A stretch of 64,000 nucleotides of DNA from Pseudoalteromonas rhizosphaerae. Lineage in GTDB: Bacteria; Pseudomonadota; Gammaproteobacteria; Enterobacterales; Alteromonadaceae. Positions 51,473 to 60,500 of the stretch are shown here, piece after piece. The notes beneath the pieces were generated by a model. The model was not told the origin of the DNA. It made no database searches and worked only from the letters and a program-made list of their open reading frames with translations. Location of the stretch: NCBI RefSeq assembly GCF_902498845.1, contig NZ_CABVLM010000012.1, positions 1-64,000 on the forward strand, written 5' to 3'. Each line of letters begins with the position of its first letter. The stretch's first letter is position 1. Position numbers and translations under genes: made by a program.

Positions 51473-52060
51473 ATGGTTAAATCAATTGCGATATTAGGTC
51501 TTTCGTTATCAAGCCTATTAGTCTCTGGTGTTGCCTGTGCTGACTGGCAGGTTAACAATGATCAAAGCAAAGTAAGTTTTGTGTCTATTAAGTCAAATAG
51601 TATTGCTGAAGTGCATCACTTCAAAAATGTGTCAGGTAGTTTAGCTGAAAATGGCTCTTTATCAGTCAATATTGATCTGAGCTCAGTTGAAACGATGATC
51701 CCTATTCGTAATGAACGCATGACCAAGTTGTTATTTGAAACAGCGAAGTTTCCAACCGCAACCATAACAGCTAATTTAAGCAAGCAATTAAAAGCGCTTA
51801 AGCCTGGCCAACATGTATTTAAAGGTATTAGTGCTGAACTTGATTTTCATGGTGCTAAGAAAGAGATTACAGTGGATGTTATCGCCAACTTGTCATCGCA
51901 AGGGGATATCAGCGTTTCATCAATGAGCCCAATTATCATTAATGGCGCAGACTTTGCTGTCATTGATGGCATTATGCAATTGCAAAAGTTAGCAGGTTTA
52001 CCATCGATAGCAACGGCAGTACCGGTTAGTTTTTCATTAACGATGAACAAGCTTAAATAA
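51473..52060 (+). CDS. YceI family periplasmic protein
   Basis: 195 aa with a signal peptide ending in GVACA. The mature domain is a YceI-type lipocalin-like barrel: ADWQVNNDQSKVSFVSIK at the start, IDLSSVETMIPIRNERM, and FPTATITANL. Such proteins bind isoprenoid or amphiphilic molecules. The ATG at 51473 follows an AAGGA by 8 bases; the GTG three bases upstream is less likely. It overlaps the DUF1285 gene by one base, so the two are co-expressed. Confidence 0.9.
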   Translation: MVKSIAILGLSLSSLLVSGVACADWQVNNDQSKVSFVSIKSNSIAEVHHFKNVSGSLAENGSLSVNIDLSSVETMIPIRNERMTKLLFETAKFPTATITANLSKQLKALKPGQHVFKGISAELDFHGAKKEITVDVIANLSSQGDISVSSMSPIIINGADFAVIDGIMQLQKLAGLPSIATAVPVSFSLTMNKLK

Positions 52061-52581
52061 TGCACTCTTTGAATGAGCTTGCCACTGCACTTGAGCAGCC
52101 AAGCAAGCCATTTTCTCAATGGCAGCCGCAGCATTGTGGCGAGCTGCCAATTATCATCAATCAGCAAGGTGAGTGGTTATACGGTGGCAGTAAAATTACT
52201 CGTATCGCTATGGTTAAGCTGTTTGCCTCAGTTCTTTGCAAAGAGCAGGATACTTTTTACTTAAAAACACCAATCGAAAAAATAGCTATTACTGTCCATG
52301 ATGCTCCCTTTATAATCGTTAATTGGCGCTTTGAAATGACAGAGCAAGGGCAAGTGTTATGTTGTGTGGATAATTTACAGCGAACTTGGCTAGTAACCTG
52401 CGAACAACCTTTAGTGGTACAAAATTATCAGGGCAATGATGTGCCGTATTTACAGTTACCGTATGGCTGTAGTGCTCGGGTATCAAGAAGTGTGTTTTAT
52501 CAGTGGGCAGAAATAGCACAAGCTGATAAGCAAGGCTATTTCATTCAATCTGCGGGTCAGCGTTTTTACTTAAACGTGTGA
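52060..52581 (+). CDS. DUF1285 family protein
   Basis: 173 aa cytoplasmic protein of the DUF1285 family, recognised by CGELPIIINQQGEWLYGGSKITRIAMVKLFASVL, DTFYLKTPIEKIAITVHDAPFI and the end VSRSVFYQWAEIA. Structures of the family are known but no function. Coupled to yceI by a TAATG overlap. Its stop directly touches the engB stop on the other strand, with no room for a terminator. Confidence 0.85.
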   Translation: MHSLNELATALEQPSKPFSQWQPQHCGELPIIINQQGEWLYGGSKITRIAMVKLFASVLCKEQDTFYLKTPIEKIAITVHDAPFIIVNWRFEMTEQGQVLCCVDNLQRTWLVTCEQPLVVQNYQGNDVPYLQLPYGCSARVSRSVFYQWAEIAQADKQGYFIQSAGQRFYLNV

Positions 52582-53244
52582 TTAAGCATCTGATTCAGGC
52601 GTTTGTTCAACATCAGTAGGTGGTATTGCAACAATTGGCCCTAGGAACCATTCATCTAATTTCTTAGCGACTTCAGGTAATCCTGTGCCTTTTAAAGATG
52701 AAAACGCATGAACGGTAATATCACCTTCTAAGTTGCTTAACTCACGACGAACTTGCAGCACCTGTGCTTTACGTGCACCTTGCTTTAGTTTGTCGGCTTT
52801 AGTTAACAGTGCCAATACTGGGATTTCACTACCAATTGCCCAATTAATTAAATCGCGGTCTAAATCTTTAAGAGGATGACGAATATCCATTAAGATCACG
52901 ATACCTTTTAAACTTTGACGTTTTTGCAGGTATTCACCTAATGACTTTTGCCATTTCTTTTTCATTTCGATCGGTACCTTAGCAAAACCATAGCCAGGTA
53001 AATCGATTAGACGCATATCATCAACATCGGCTAATTCAAATGTGTTGATCAGTTGCGTACGGCCAGGGGTTTTACTCGTACGTGCCAGCTTTTGGTCTGT
53101 TAATGCATTAAGAGCACTAGACTTACCGGCGTTGGAGCGGCCAGCAAAGGCAACTTCAATTCCCGTATCAGCAGGCAATTTAGTGATATCTGGAGCGCTG
53201 GTAACGAACGACGCAGTGTTATATTTGATACGAGATTTGAGCAC
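52582..53244 (-). CDS. engB: Ribosome biogenesis GTPase YihA/YsxC
   Basis: 220 aa essential GTPase for assembly of the large ribosomal subunit. G1 is [11 protein letters not shown] (35-45), G2 [10 protein letters not shown]3 DLPGYG, G4 TKAD and G5 SSLKGTG. The GTG start at 53244 is supported by AGGAG 6 bases upstream. The order engB near polA and cytochrome c4 is common in gammaproteobacteria. It is transcribed away from the cytochrome c4 gene. Confidence 0.96.
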   Translation of the reverse strand: MLKSRIKYNTASFVTSAPDITKLPADTGIEVAFAGRSNAGKSSALNALTDQKLARTSKTPGRTQLINTFELADVDDMRLIDLPGYGFAKVPIEMKKKWQKSLGEYLQKRQSLKGIVILMDIRHPLKDLDRDLINWAIGSEIPVLALLTKADKLKQGARKAQVLQVRRELSNLEGDITVHAFSSLKGTGLPEVAKKLDEWFLGPIVAIPPTDVEQTPESDA

Positions 53245-53539
53245 AGGCTCTCCTAGAAACTTAATTAAGTATTACAGCGAGTAAACTTTACTTAATTAAA
53301 GTTCACTTAAGGGGCGCATTTTATACTATTACTACACTATTAAAAAGCGGATTTAGACTAAGATAGCAGCCTAAAATCAACAAAAATGATACGGCTAAAG
53401 CTTAATCTAGGTCAAAACCCTATAATTTATAAGTTTAATATGAGTAGAAAACGTGCCAGAGAATTTATTATCGTGTAGAATATGTAAATCACAACATCCA
53501 TATTGTAGATGATACAGGGTCGGAAACAGAGAATTCACC

Positions 53540-54172
53540 ATGAAAAAAATAGCACTATCTTTAACTATATTGCTTGGTGCGTTGTCAGCAAGCAACGCAA
53601 CAGCATTTGATGGCGATGTAAACGCAGGTAAAGAAAAATCAGCAACGTGTGCGGCTTGTCACGGCCCAGACGGTAACGCGCCGGTTAATATCTACCCAAA
53701 ACTTGCAGGCCAACACGCGGATTATATTTATAAGCAACTTACTGAATTGAAGTTAGGTATGACTTCAGGTGGTAAAGAGGGTCGTATGGATCCAGTCATG
53801 AGCGCGATGGCAATGCCATTGAACGATCAAGACATGAAAGATTTGGCTGCTTATTTTTCGTCACTTAACATGTCAGAAGGTGCAACACCTAAAGATATCG
53901 TTGACGTTGGCGCCATGCTTTATAAAGCAGGTGACGCAGAACGTGGTATTCCAGCATGCGCAGCATGTCATGGCCCACGTGGTAATGGCTCATCATTAGC
54001 TAAGTTTCCAAAAATTTCTTTTCAACATCCAGAATACATCAAGTCACAACTTGAGAAATTCCGTGATGGTGTGCGTCATAATGATTTAAATGGCATGATG
54101 CAAGATATTGCCACCAAGCTAACAGACAAAGATATCGAAGTGCTTTCTAAGTACTTAGGTGGACTACACTAA
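53540..54172 (+). CDS. Cytochrome c4, dihaem
   Basis: 210 aa with signal peptide (ending in SNATA). Two similar halves each carry a haem site CAACHGP (about residues 35-41 and 139-145) and an axial Met (MSAMAMPL in the first, GMMQDIA in the second). This is the two-domain cytochrome c4 that brings electrons to cbb3-type oxidases in the periplasm. It stands beside engB, as in many relatives. A terminator follows. Confidence 0.94.
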   Translation: MKKIALSLTILLGALSASNATAFDGDVNAGKEKSATCAACHGPDGNAPVNIYPKLAGQHADYIYKQLTELKLGMTSGGKEGRMDPVMSAMAMPLNDQDMKDLAAYFSSLNMSEGATPKDIVDVGAMLYKAGDAERGIPACAACHGPRGNGSSLAKFPKISFQHPEYIKSQLEKFRDGVRHNDLNGMMQDIATKLTDKDIEVLSKYLGGLH

Positions 54173-54222
54173 AGTAGTATAGATTAGTTTTATTATTAAT
54201 CCTAAAATCTATAGTGGTTACA

Positions 54223-54248
54223 AAAAGCAGCGTAAGCTGCTTTTTTTG
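54223..54248 (+). terminator. Terminator of the cytochrome c4 gene
   Basis: AAAAGCAGC-GTAA-GCTGCTTTT stem with further Ts, 51 bp after the stop. Confidence 0.85.
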
Positions 54249-54280
54249 TATTTGTGTTTTGTCGATATTACCTCTTTCCT

Positions 54281-54310
54281 TGTAAGACATTGACCATACC
54301 TTGCTGTAAG
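54281..54310 (+). promoter_or_regulatory. Possible GacA/UvrY sites of the CsrB-like RNA
   Basis: Two TGTAAG half-sites (54281-54286 and 54305-54310) lie about 140-165 bp ahead of the predicted RNA start. This is the distance of known GacA/UvrY sites in csrB and rsm promoters. The second half (CTTACA) of the palindrome is poorly kept in both. Confidence 0.45.
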
Positions 54311-54445
54311 CTAAATCCTATTTTTATTTTTGTTTTTATCATAACTTATTGTAATTTAATGTTTTGGTTATGTTGCAATTTGTATTGCGTAAGAAAAATT
54401 ATATAAATTAGTTGTAACAAAATTATTAATGCGTAAATTAACCCC

Positions 54446-54760
54446 TGTCGCTGAAACAATAAGAACAAAATGGACTAAACTACACGGAAAGTAGTGTGAC
54501 GTGATTATCGGGGATAAGACATCGGTTGATGTCACCGAAGGAATATTAAAAAAGAGTCAATGAAGACCGAGAATAATAAAATCTCACGGAAGTTTAAAAT
54601 AAAAACAAAATGGAATGCTACACGGAAGGTAAAAATAATAACAACATGGAACAACAAAAATAATAACAATAATAAAGACTAAAAAGTCGAAGGGAGAAGT
54701 GTCCAGTTAAATGGCGCTCAGATTAGCAGGCGGTAGAGATGTTTTCTCTACCGCCTTTTT
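54446..54760 (+). ncRNA. csrB: CsrB/RsmZ-like regulatory RNA (CsrA sponge)
   Basis: About 315 nt without open frame, with nine GGA motifs: ATGGA at 54470, 54610 and 54646, ACGGA at 54484, 54586 and 54622, GGGGA at 54510, AAGGA at 54538 and AGGGA at 54691. Eight of them fit the CsrA-binding core ANGGA. At least one sits in a hairpin loop (CTAC-ACGGAAA-GTAG, 54479-54493). It ends in a strong terminator (GGCGGTAGAGA stem, 54729-54755, with five Ts). A possible promoter is TTGTAA-N16-TAAATT (54412-54439). A block ACAAAATGGA...CTACACGGAA occurs twice, 140 bp apart. Such RNAs bind many CsrA dimers and relieve CsrA repression. The start is estimated. Confidence 0.85.
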
Positions 54761-54927
54761 ATTTGTCCTGTTACAATAGCCATCGTTTATACTTAAATGT
54801 ATAGAAAGTGCGCAAGTAGTCGAGTTACCCAACCTCAATCCGCACAAACCGAATTCTTCTGGCAAGGCCAGCATCGCAACGCCAAAATGCGCGTTGCTCA
54901 AAACCTCTTAAGTGAGATGATCAAGAT

Positions 54928-55512
54928 ATGAGTAGAACTAAAAAGTCACGTAAAATCCCGTCTAACGGTCCTGTTCGTTTAAGCAAAGATAAGCTTAAAG
55001 AAATGCGTGCATTGAAAGAACAACGCGTTAAAAAGACCAAAGGTGCAAAGCCAGGTTCACGTAATTCGATAGACGCTTTACAGCCTGAGAGTAATAGTAA
55101 TCAGCAACATAAAGACAAACGTGTTGGTAGTAAAAAACCAATCCCTTTAATTGCCGTTGCAGCTGAACCAGTTATTGAGCTTAAACGTAACTTGAAGCCA
55201 CAAGTTGAACTGAAAAAAGTAGTTCAGCCTGAGCTTTCACCAGAGCAAGAATTAGAAGCGCTAGAAAATGACGAGCGCTTATTGAAGCTGGTTGAGTTAC
55301 ATGAAAGTGGCCAGTTATTAACAGGTAAAGATGCTAAATACTTCAACAGCCGTATTGCACGTCATCAAGTGTTATGTGAATTGCTTGGTATTGAAGACGA
55401 AGCTGACGATTTTGATGATGAAGAGTTTAGCGAAGAAGCTAATAGTGACTTTGATCATTACTTGTCGAATGATTTAGCCAATGAATGGTTAGATGACGAG
55501 GACGATAAATAA
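54928..55512 (+). CDS. yihI: Der GTPase-activating protein YihI
   Basis: 194 aa. A basic, Lys/Arg-rich N-terminal half (MSRTKKSRKIPSNGPVRLSKDKLKEMR) is followed by the conserved acidic helical domain (ENDERLLKLVELHESGQLLTGKDAKYFN) and a very acidic tail ending in WLDDEDDK. That is the YihI layout; E. coli YihI (169 aa) activates the ribosome-assembly GTPase Der. The longer length comes from the linker. It overlaps the next gene by one base. Confidence 0.9.
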   Translation: MSRTKKSRKIPSNGPVRLSKDKLKEMRALKEQRVKKTKGAKPGSRNSIDALQPESNSNQQHKDKRVGSKKPIPLIAVAAEPVIELKRNLKPQVELKKVVQPELSPEQELEALENDERLLKLVELHESGQLLTGKDAKYFNSRIARHQVLCELLGIEDEADDFDDEEFSEEANSDFDHYLSNDLANEWLDDEDDK

Positions 55513-56024
55513 TGAACATAATGATCTTGGCTCTGTGTGTTGGCGCTGTGATCATTGCGGGGCTGGCATTTTATGCTGGCCAATTACTGTATAAACTCAG
55601 TGCGCAAAAAAAACTGATCGCGAAAGAGCAGGTAAAGCAGCAAGCTAAGTTAGCTAAGTCACGCTTAGAGCGTAATGCCAAGCTCGCAGACAGCATTCAT
55701 TTAATCGCCCGTGCTATGCACCAAGAGCAATGTGAGTTCTCAGAAGGGAGTTTGCGTATTTGGGTGCTAATGTCGCAATACAGCTTTGAGGATGACGAAG
55801 ACCTTCCTGGGCGTTATCCAGGCATATTTGCGATGTATGAAGTGGTAAAAGAAATGCCAACTCATGACGCTCGTAAAAAATATTCGAAAAAAGAAATATT
55901 TAAACAAGACAGCGCTCGCTGGCGTGCTGAAGAAACTCATGCAGAGCAAATTAAAGCTGACTGTGAGAAAATCATTGAAGAGTTTAAAGCAGCCCCTGGT
56001 AGCGAAAACGTGGTGTTTAACTAA
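55512..56024 (+). CDS. DUF2489 membrane-anchored protein
   Basis: 170 aa. One N-terminal transmembrane helix (IMILALCVGAVIIAGLAFYAG) is followed by a charged, helical cytoplasmic domain. It contains SIHLIARAMHQEQCEFSEGSLRIWVLM and the block YPGIFAMYEVVKEMPTHDARK typical of DUF2489. Function unknown. It is regularly found next to yihI and near hemN; the TAATG overlap with yihI shows translational coupling. A terminator follows. Confidence 0.88.
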   Translation: MNIMILALCVGAVIIAGLAFYAGQLLYKLSAQKKLIAKEQVKQQAKLAKSRLERNAKLADSIHLIARAMHQEQCEFSEGSLRIWVLMSQYSFEDDEDLPGRYPGIFAMYEVVKEMPTHDARKKYSKKEIFKQDSARWRAEETHAEQIKADCEKIIEEFKAAPGSENVVFN

Positions 56025-56038
56025 TTTTACAGTATCAA

Positions 56039-56068
56039 TAAAAAAGCAGACCTCGGTCTGCTTTTTTT
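56039..56068. terminator. Terminator between DUF2489 and hemN genes
   Basis: AAAAAGCAGACC/GGTCTGCTTTTT stem followed by Ts on the + strand and by Ts on the - strand as well, between convergent genes. It can serve both. Confidence 0.88.
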
Positions 56069-56085
56069 ATGCTTGTGCGCTCAGA

Positions 56086-57459
56086 TTAAATTACCCGAGA
56101 GAACCGAGTCGCGTTAATCTGTTTTTGTAAATGAGCATCAAAACACATACAAATGATACGAATAAACAAATTGCCGCGTGCTGTGACGGTTATTAAGTCT
56201 GCATCGATAGTCACCATGCCATCTGCTATTAGCGGCTCAAGAGCTTGCAGTGAGCTGGCAAAGTAATCTTTAAAGTCGAGTTGATAGGTATTAGCAATAC
56301 TTTGCATATTCAGTTCAAAGTGGCAAATAAGCTGTTTGATCACATCAGCGCGAATAACGTCATCATTATCAAGTTTCATACCTTTGCTGATTGCACTGCC
56401 AAGCTGATTATCAATCGCGTGATAGTAATGCTTTAACTCTTTTTGATTTTGCAAAATAGCAGTGCCAATTTGTGAAATTGATGACACCCCTAAACCCAGT
56501 AAATCACAGTCACCATGAGTGGTGTAGCCTTGAAAATTACGATGTAATTGCTGACTATTTTGTGCAATAGCTAACTCATTACTGGTTTTTGCAAAGTGAT
56601 CCATACCAATAAACTGATAACCTGCGTTACTCATTTGTTCTAAGGTATTCTTAAACATGGTGAGCTTATCGTGAGCGCTAGGTAAATCTGCATCCTTAAT
56701 TTTTCGCTGAGCGGCAAAGCGATCCGGTAAGTGCGCGTAATTAAATACCGAAACACGATCAGGACTAAGGGCAATTAATTGCTCAATAGTCTCTTTAAAG
56801 CTCTCAGGGGTTTGCAGTGGTAAGCCATAAATCATATCTGCATTAATTGATTTGAAGCCGAGTTCACGCGCTTCACCAATCAAACTTTTTACTGCATCAG
56901 CACTTTGTGGACGGTTAACGGCAAGCTGTACATCATCATTAAAGTCTTGAATGCCAAATGATACACGGTTAAAGCCAAGGCTACACAAGTGGCTGAGCAT
57001 GTCAGTTGCCAGTGAGCGAGGGTCTATTTCAATGCCACGCTCCGCATCGGGAGCAAACTTAAAGTGCAGCTCAAGTAGCGCGATTAAACGGCTCATTTGG
57101 CTGGTTGTTAAAAAATTGGGCGTGCCACCTCCTAAATGCAGTTGCTGTACTTGATAGCTATCAAATAGCAGCGCTTGAGCGATGATTTCTTTTTCAAGAT
57201 AATCTAGGTATAAGTCAGCTTTTGATTGATGGCGGGTTATTACTTTATTACAGCCACAGTAATAGCAAAGCTGACTGCAAAACGGAATGTGGATATATAA
57301 AGATAAGCTGCGACTGTTTGATGAGTTAATTGCACTGATCAAGTCTTGTTGTTGATAGCCATCATTAAACGACAATGCAGTGGGGTAGGAGGTGTATCTT
57401 GGTCCAGACACATTGTACTTATTTATTAAGCTTTGATCCCATTTGGGTAAATTAATCAT
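56086..57459 (-). CDS. hemN: Oxygen-independent coproporphyrinogen III oxidase
   Basis: 457 aa, the same length as E. coli HemN. It is a radical-SAM enzyme that decarboxylates coproporphyrinogen III without oxygen in haem synthesis. The cluster motif is HIPFCSQLCYYCGCNK (CxxxCxxC plus the HemN-specific extra Cys), with LHLGGGTPNFL, NRVSFGIQDFN and YGLPLQTPESF after it. The ATG at 57459 is preferred (AAGG 9 bases upstream) over a GTG at 57468. Expression under low oxygen is strongly suggested by an FNR box at -41.5. Confidence 0.96.
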   Translation of the reverse strand: MINLPKWDQSLINKYNVSGPRYTSYPTALSFNDGYQQQDLISAINSSNSRSLSLYIHIPFCSQLCYYCGCNKVITRHQSKADLYLDYLEKEIIAQALLFDSYQVQQLHLGGGTPNFLTTSQMSRLIALLELHFKFAPDAERGIEIDPRSLATDMLSHLCSLGFNRVSFGIQDFNDDVQLAVNRPQSADAVKSLIGEARELGFKSINADMIYGLPLQTPESFKETIEQLIALSPDRVSVFNYAHLPDRFAAQRKIKDADLPSAHDKLTMFKNTLEQMSNAGYQFIGMDHFAKTSNELAIAQNSQQLHRNFQGYTTHGDCDLLGLGVSSISQIGTAILQNQKELKHYYHAIDNQLGSAISKGMKLDNDDVIRADVIKQLICHFELNMQSIANTYQLDFKDYFASSLQALEPLIADGMVTIDADLITVTARGNLFIRIICMCFDAHLQKQINATRFSRVI

Positions 57460-57487
57460 CACGCGCACCTTTTATATCATTTTCGTT

Positions 57488-57529
57488 AGTATAAAAAGGA
57501 TGCGTCGAGGGAATATTGATCTACAACAA
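57488..57529 (-). promoter_or_regulatory. FNR-dependent promoter of hemN
   Basis: On the - strand TTGTTGTAGATCAA (57516-57529) matches the FNR consensus TTGAT-N4-ATCAA with one mismatch. TATACT (57488-57493) is a good -10, giving a start at about 57481. The centre of the FNR box then falls exactly at -41.5, the class II position. The leader is about 22 nt. Confidence 0.85.
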
Positions 57530-57553
57530 AAAAGAGTGCCAGAGCACTCTTTT
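57529..57553 (-). terminator. Terminator of the chemoreceptor gene
   Basis: On the - strand AAAGAGTGC and GCACTCTTT form the stem, followed by TTTTT. The T run touches the first bases of the FNR box of hemN, so the end of one unit and the promoter of the next are packed together. Confidence 0.8.
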
Positions 57554-57569
57554 GCTTATCAATATTGGC

Positions 57570-59600
57570 TTACTTAAGCTTAAACTGATTAACGGTTTTA
57601 TTTAGTAAGCTGGCAAGCTCGTTAAGGTCCCTGGCTTCATCAGCAAGCTCAAGGGCATGATCTGCAGTGCTGTTCACTAAGTGATTAATTGCCGCTAAAC
57701 TATTATTTATATCTTCGGCAACCACCGTTTGTTGCTCGGTTGAGGTGGCAATGTGATGACTTTGATCTTGTACTTTAGTCACTGAGTCAGCAATGTTTTG
57801 CAATGCATCTAGTACTTCTTGAGTTTGCGTAACCGAGCTTTGCGCGCGCTCTTGTCCTTGTTGCATCATAGTTGAAGCTTGCTGTGCAATTTGCTGTAAG
57901 CGTGAGATCATGTTGCGAATATCATCAGTTGACTCTTGTGTGCGACTGGCCAACGAGCGAACTTCATCGGCTACGACCGCAAAGCCACGGCCTTGCTCAC
58001 CAGCACGGGCGGCTTCAATTGCAGCGTTCAGCGCCAGCAAATTGGTTTGCTCTGCAATGGAATTGATCACATCAACTACGGCGCCGATGTTACCACTTTC
58101 TTGCTCTAGGCCTGCGACCACTTTAGCAGCTTCGCCAATATGGTCAGCTAAGGCGGTCATCACGCTTTGTGCATTTTGCGAGCGAGTGGCGCCATCTGCG
58201 GTGATCTGTTGGACTTCCTCAGCTGCATTGTTGGTGTGTTGTGCATTACGCGAGATCTCCATAACCGTGGTCGCCATTTCGGTTACTGCAGCGCTAACAC
58301 TATCAACCTGCTGTTTTTCTTGTTGAATTTCGTCATTAGTTTGTTGCGAAACCGATTTTAATTGTGCCGCCGCATCGGTAAGTTGTTCAGCCTGTGCTGC
58401 GGTATTAAGCATCATAACGCGTAATTTATCGATAAAGGTATTCATATGATGAGCTAACTGGCCAACTTCATCTTTGCTATCAATAGTAATTTTTTGGGTT
58501 AAATCGCCATCCCCAGAAGCAATATCGCGCATGATATGGGTCAAGGTGATGATCGGCTGTGAGATCATTTTTGTAGCCCATAAAATCATTGCCATGATGA
58601 TTAATAAAATAATAATGACCGAGCTGGTGGTGGTCATGACCGCGTCATTTACTGGCTCATCAATCATAGTGCGTGGCACTAAAATACCCACGTACCAGTT
58701 TAGATAAGGATGCTCTAATTGTAAGCGGTTATAAACCACAAAGTACTCTTGTCCTTGTAAGGTTACCTTGGCATCACCAGCGACGTTATTTTTCATTTGC
58801 TGGTTGAGCGAACTGAAGCCTTGCGTGTCGCTAAATTGTTTTTCTAGTACTTCTAAGCCTTCTTTACCGTTAGGGCCTTCATCGGTGATTGAAAGTTTAT
58901 GGTTGGTACGTTTTGAGAAATGCACCACTTTTTGGTCGCCATCGAGTAAAAAGCCAAAACCTTGACCGTTAAAACGAATATCTTCGACCATTTTATTGAT
59001 TTTATTCAGTTGTAAATCTACGCCACCAAAACCAATTAGTTCGCGTTGCTTATTATAAACAGGCTGTTGCACAACCGCAGAGGCATTACCTGTGGTTAAA
59101 TCAACTGAAATGGGCCCGACATATAAACGGTTAATTTTTAATGCATCTTGCCACCAACCACGTTTATAAGCGTAATACGGCTGGCCATTATAGTGGGTAG
59201 TACGTTCATGCTCTTTAAAATATTCACCGGTTTTGGCGGAGGCAAAAAATGCCGAGAGAATATTTTCATCATTGCCACTAATGCGTATAAAGTCTTGATT
59301 TACTTCTTCGTAGCCTGGCGCGCCTTGGAGTGTTTGGTCGCGTTTATCCCATGCGTCAAACCAGTTAACGAGATGAGGATTATTCACAAAAGTCTCTACA
59401 ACTTTGCCATATTGAGCAAAATAGCTCTGCATTGACAGCTGTTCGCTTTGTAAGTAGCTGTATGCTTCACGTTCAATACTTTGACGAGACAAGGCGGCGA
59501 TATGGTTCACAAAGTAAGCCGAGGCAATAAGTAACAGCACACTGATAGTGCCACCAATTAATAACAGGATTTTTTTTCGTAATGATAGATTTCGTAACAT
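57570..59600 (-). CDS. Methyl-accepting chemotaxis protein with dCache sensor
   Basis: 676 aa. A membrane helix ([21 protein letters not shown]) leads into a large periplasmic double-Cache sensor (about 40-320; [46 protein letters not shown]). A second helix follows ([14 protein letters not shown]), then HAMP ([23 protein letters not shown]) and the signalling tip [35 protein letters not shown]. dCache sensors usually bind amino acids or other small molecules; the ligand is unknown. The ATG at 59600 is preferred over one four codons upstream. Confidence 0.93.
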   Translation of the reverse strand: MLRNLSLRKKILLLIGGTISVLLLIASAYFVNHIAALSRQSIEREAYSYLQSEQLSMQSYFAQYGKVVETFVNNPHLVNWFDAWDKRDQTLQGAPGYEEVNQDFIRISGNDENILSAFFASAKTGEYFKEHERTTHYNGQPYYAYKRGWWQDALKINRLYVGPISVDLTTGNASAVVQQPVYNKQRELIGFGGVDLQLNKINKMVEDIRFNGQGFGFLLDGDQKVVHFSKRTNHKLSITDEGPNGKEGLEVLEKQFSDTQGFSSLNQQMKNNVAGDAKVTLQGQEYFVVYNRLQLEHPYLNWYVGILVPRTMIDEPVNDAVMTTTSSVIIILLIIMAMILWATKMISQPIITLTHIMRDIASGDGDLTQKITIDSKDEVGQLAHHMNTFIDKLRVMMLNTAAQAEQLTDAAAQLKSVSQQTNDEIQQEKQQVDSVSAAVTEMATTVMEISRNAQHTNNAAEEVQQITADGATRSQNAQSVMTALADHIGEAAKVVAGLEQESGNIGAVVDVINSIAEQTNLLALNAAIEAARAGEQGRGFAVVADEVRSLASRTQESTDDIRNMISRLQQIAQQASTMMQQGQERAQSSVTQTQEVLDALQNIADSVTKVQDQSHHIATSTEQQTVVAEDINNSLAAINHLVNSTADHALELADEARDLNELASLLNKTVNQFKLK

Positions 59601-59726
59601 AAGTGCACACATTCTTATTATTTAGTAGAGTAAGCACTCTTATCTAATCATATCTTTATCTTAATCGCTATTGTGTGCGATGAGAGAAGTGAACAAATTT
59701 CTATTTAATTGTAAGGGTGATGTTAC

Positions 59727-60500
59727 GTGGCGGGTACAAATAAAGACCAATTAATAGTATTGGGCGCAGGTTGGTTGGGTCAGCCATTGTGCTTACAACA
59801 GCTCGCAAAAGGTTGGGATGTTCAAGGCACCCATCGCAGCGCAGAGCATCAACATGCTTTTCAGCGCCAGTTAGTATTTGCAGATCAGCAATTAGCTCAT
59901 CAACTAGATTTACATAATGCGTGGTGGGTGTGTGCTATACCACCACGTAGTCGCCACGCTGATAGCCATTATTTAGCCACGTTAAAATTAGCCATTGAAC
60001 TGGCAGGCACCATGAATGCAAAAGGCTTTTTGTTGTGTTCATCAACGGCTGTGTATGCTCAAGATAATCTAACCTATACAGAGCAAAGTGAGATTAAAGT
60101 AAGCACTGCACGCCAACAGCCATTAATTGATGCTGAGCAACTGGTATTAAATGCGGGTGGAAAAGTACTTAGACTCGGTGGTTTAATTGGGCCAGAGCGA
60201 GAGCCTGGGCGTTTTGTGGCAGGCAAAGAACTACAAAGTTCGAGCAACCAAACCGTTAATATGGTGCAGCAACAAGATGTTATTAATGCGATTGTTACTG
60301 TGTTGGAGAATTGGCAAGTTGCAGCGCCAATTTACAATGTAGTCAATCCAGCTCATCCAACCAAAGCAGATTACTATCAGCAAAAATGCCAGCAATACGG
60401 AACAACCCCTCCTACATTTACGAGTGACGAAAGCGCCGAACGCATCATTGATGGTTCGGCTATTGAGTCACTTGGTTTTAACTATCAGTTTGCTATTTAA
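59727..60500 (+). CDS. NAD(P)-binding epimerase-like protein, YeeZ-like
   Basis: 257 aa extended SDR-type protein with the N-terminal nucleotide loop [11 protein letters not shown] and the strand [12 protein letters not shown]. The usual YxxxK is replaced by a [16 protein letters not shown] helix, as in the YeeZ group. Function not established. GTG start with GGTGA upstream. It is convergent with hutH, overlapping it by 4 bp, and has no terminator between. Confidence 0.82.
   Translation: MAGTNKDQLIVLGAGWLGQPLCLQQLAKGWDVQGTHRSAEHQHAFQRQLVFADQQLAHQLDLHNAWWVCAIPPRSRHADSHYLATLKLAIELAGTMNAKGFLLCSSTAVYAQDNLTYTEQSEIKVSTARQQPLIDAEQLVLNAGGKVLRLGGLIGPEREPGRFVAGKELQSSSNQTVNMVQQQDVINAIVTVLENWQVAAPIYNVVNPAHPTKADYYQQKCQQYGTTPPTFTSDESAERIIDGSAIESLGFNYQFAI

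Noticed and set aside
54707..54901. 64-codon frame on the - strand over the CsrB terminator
   Set aside because: It overlaps the terminator and GGA region and has no family similarity or ribosome site.
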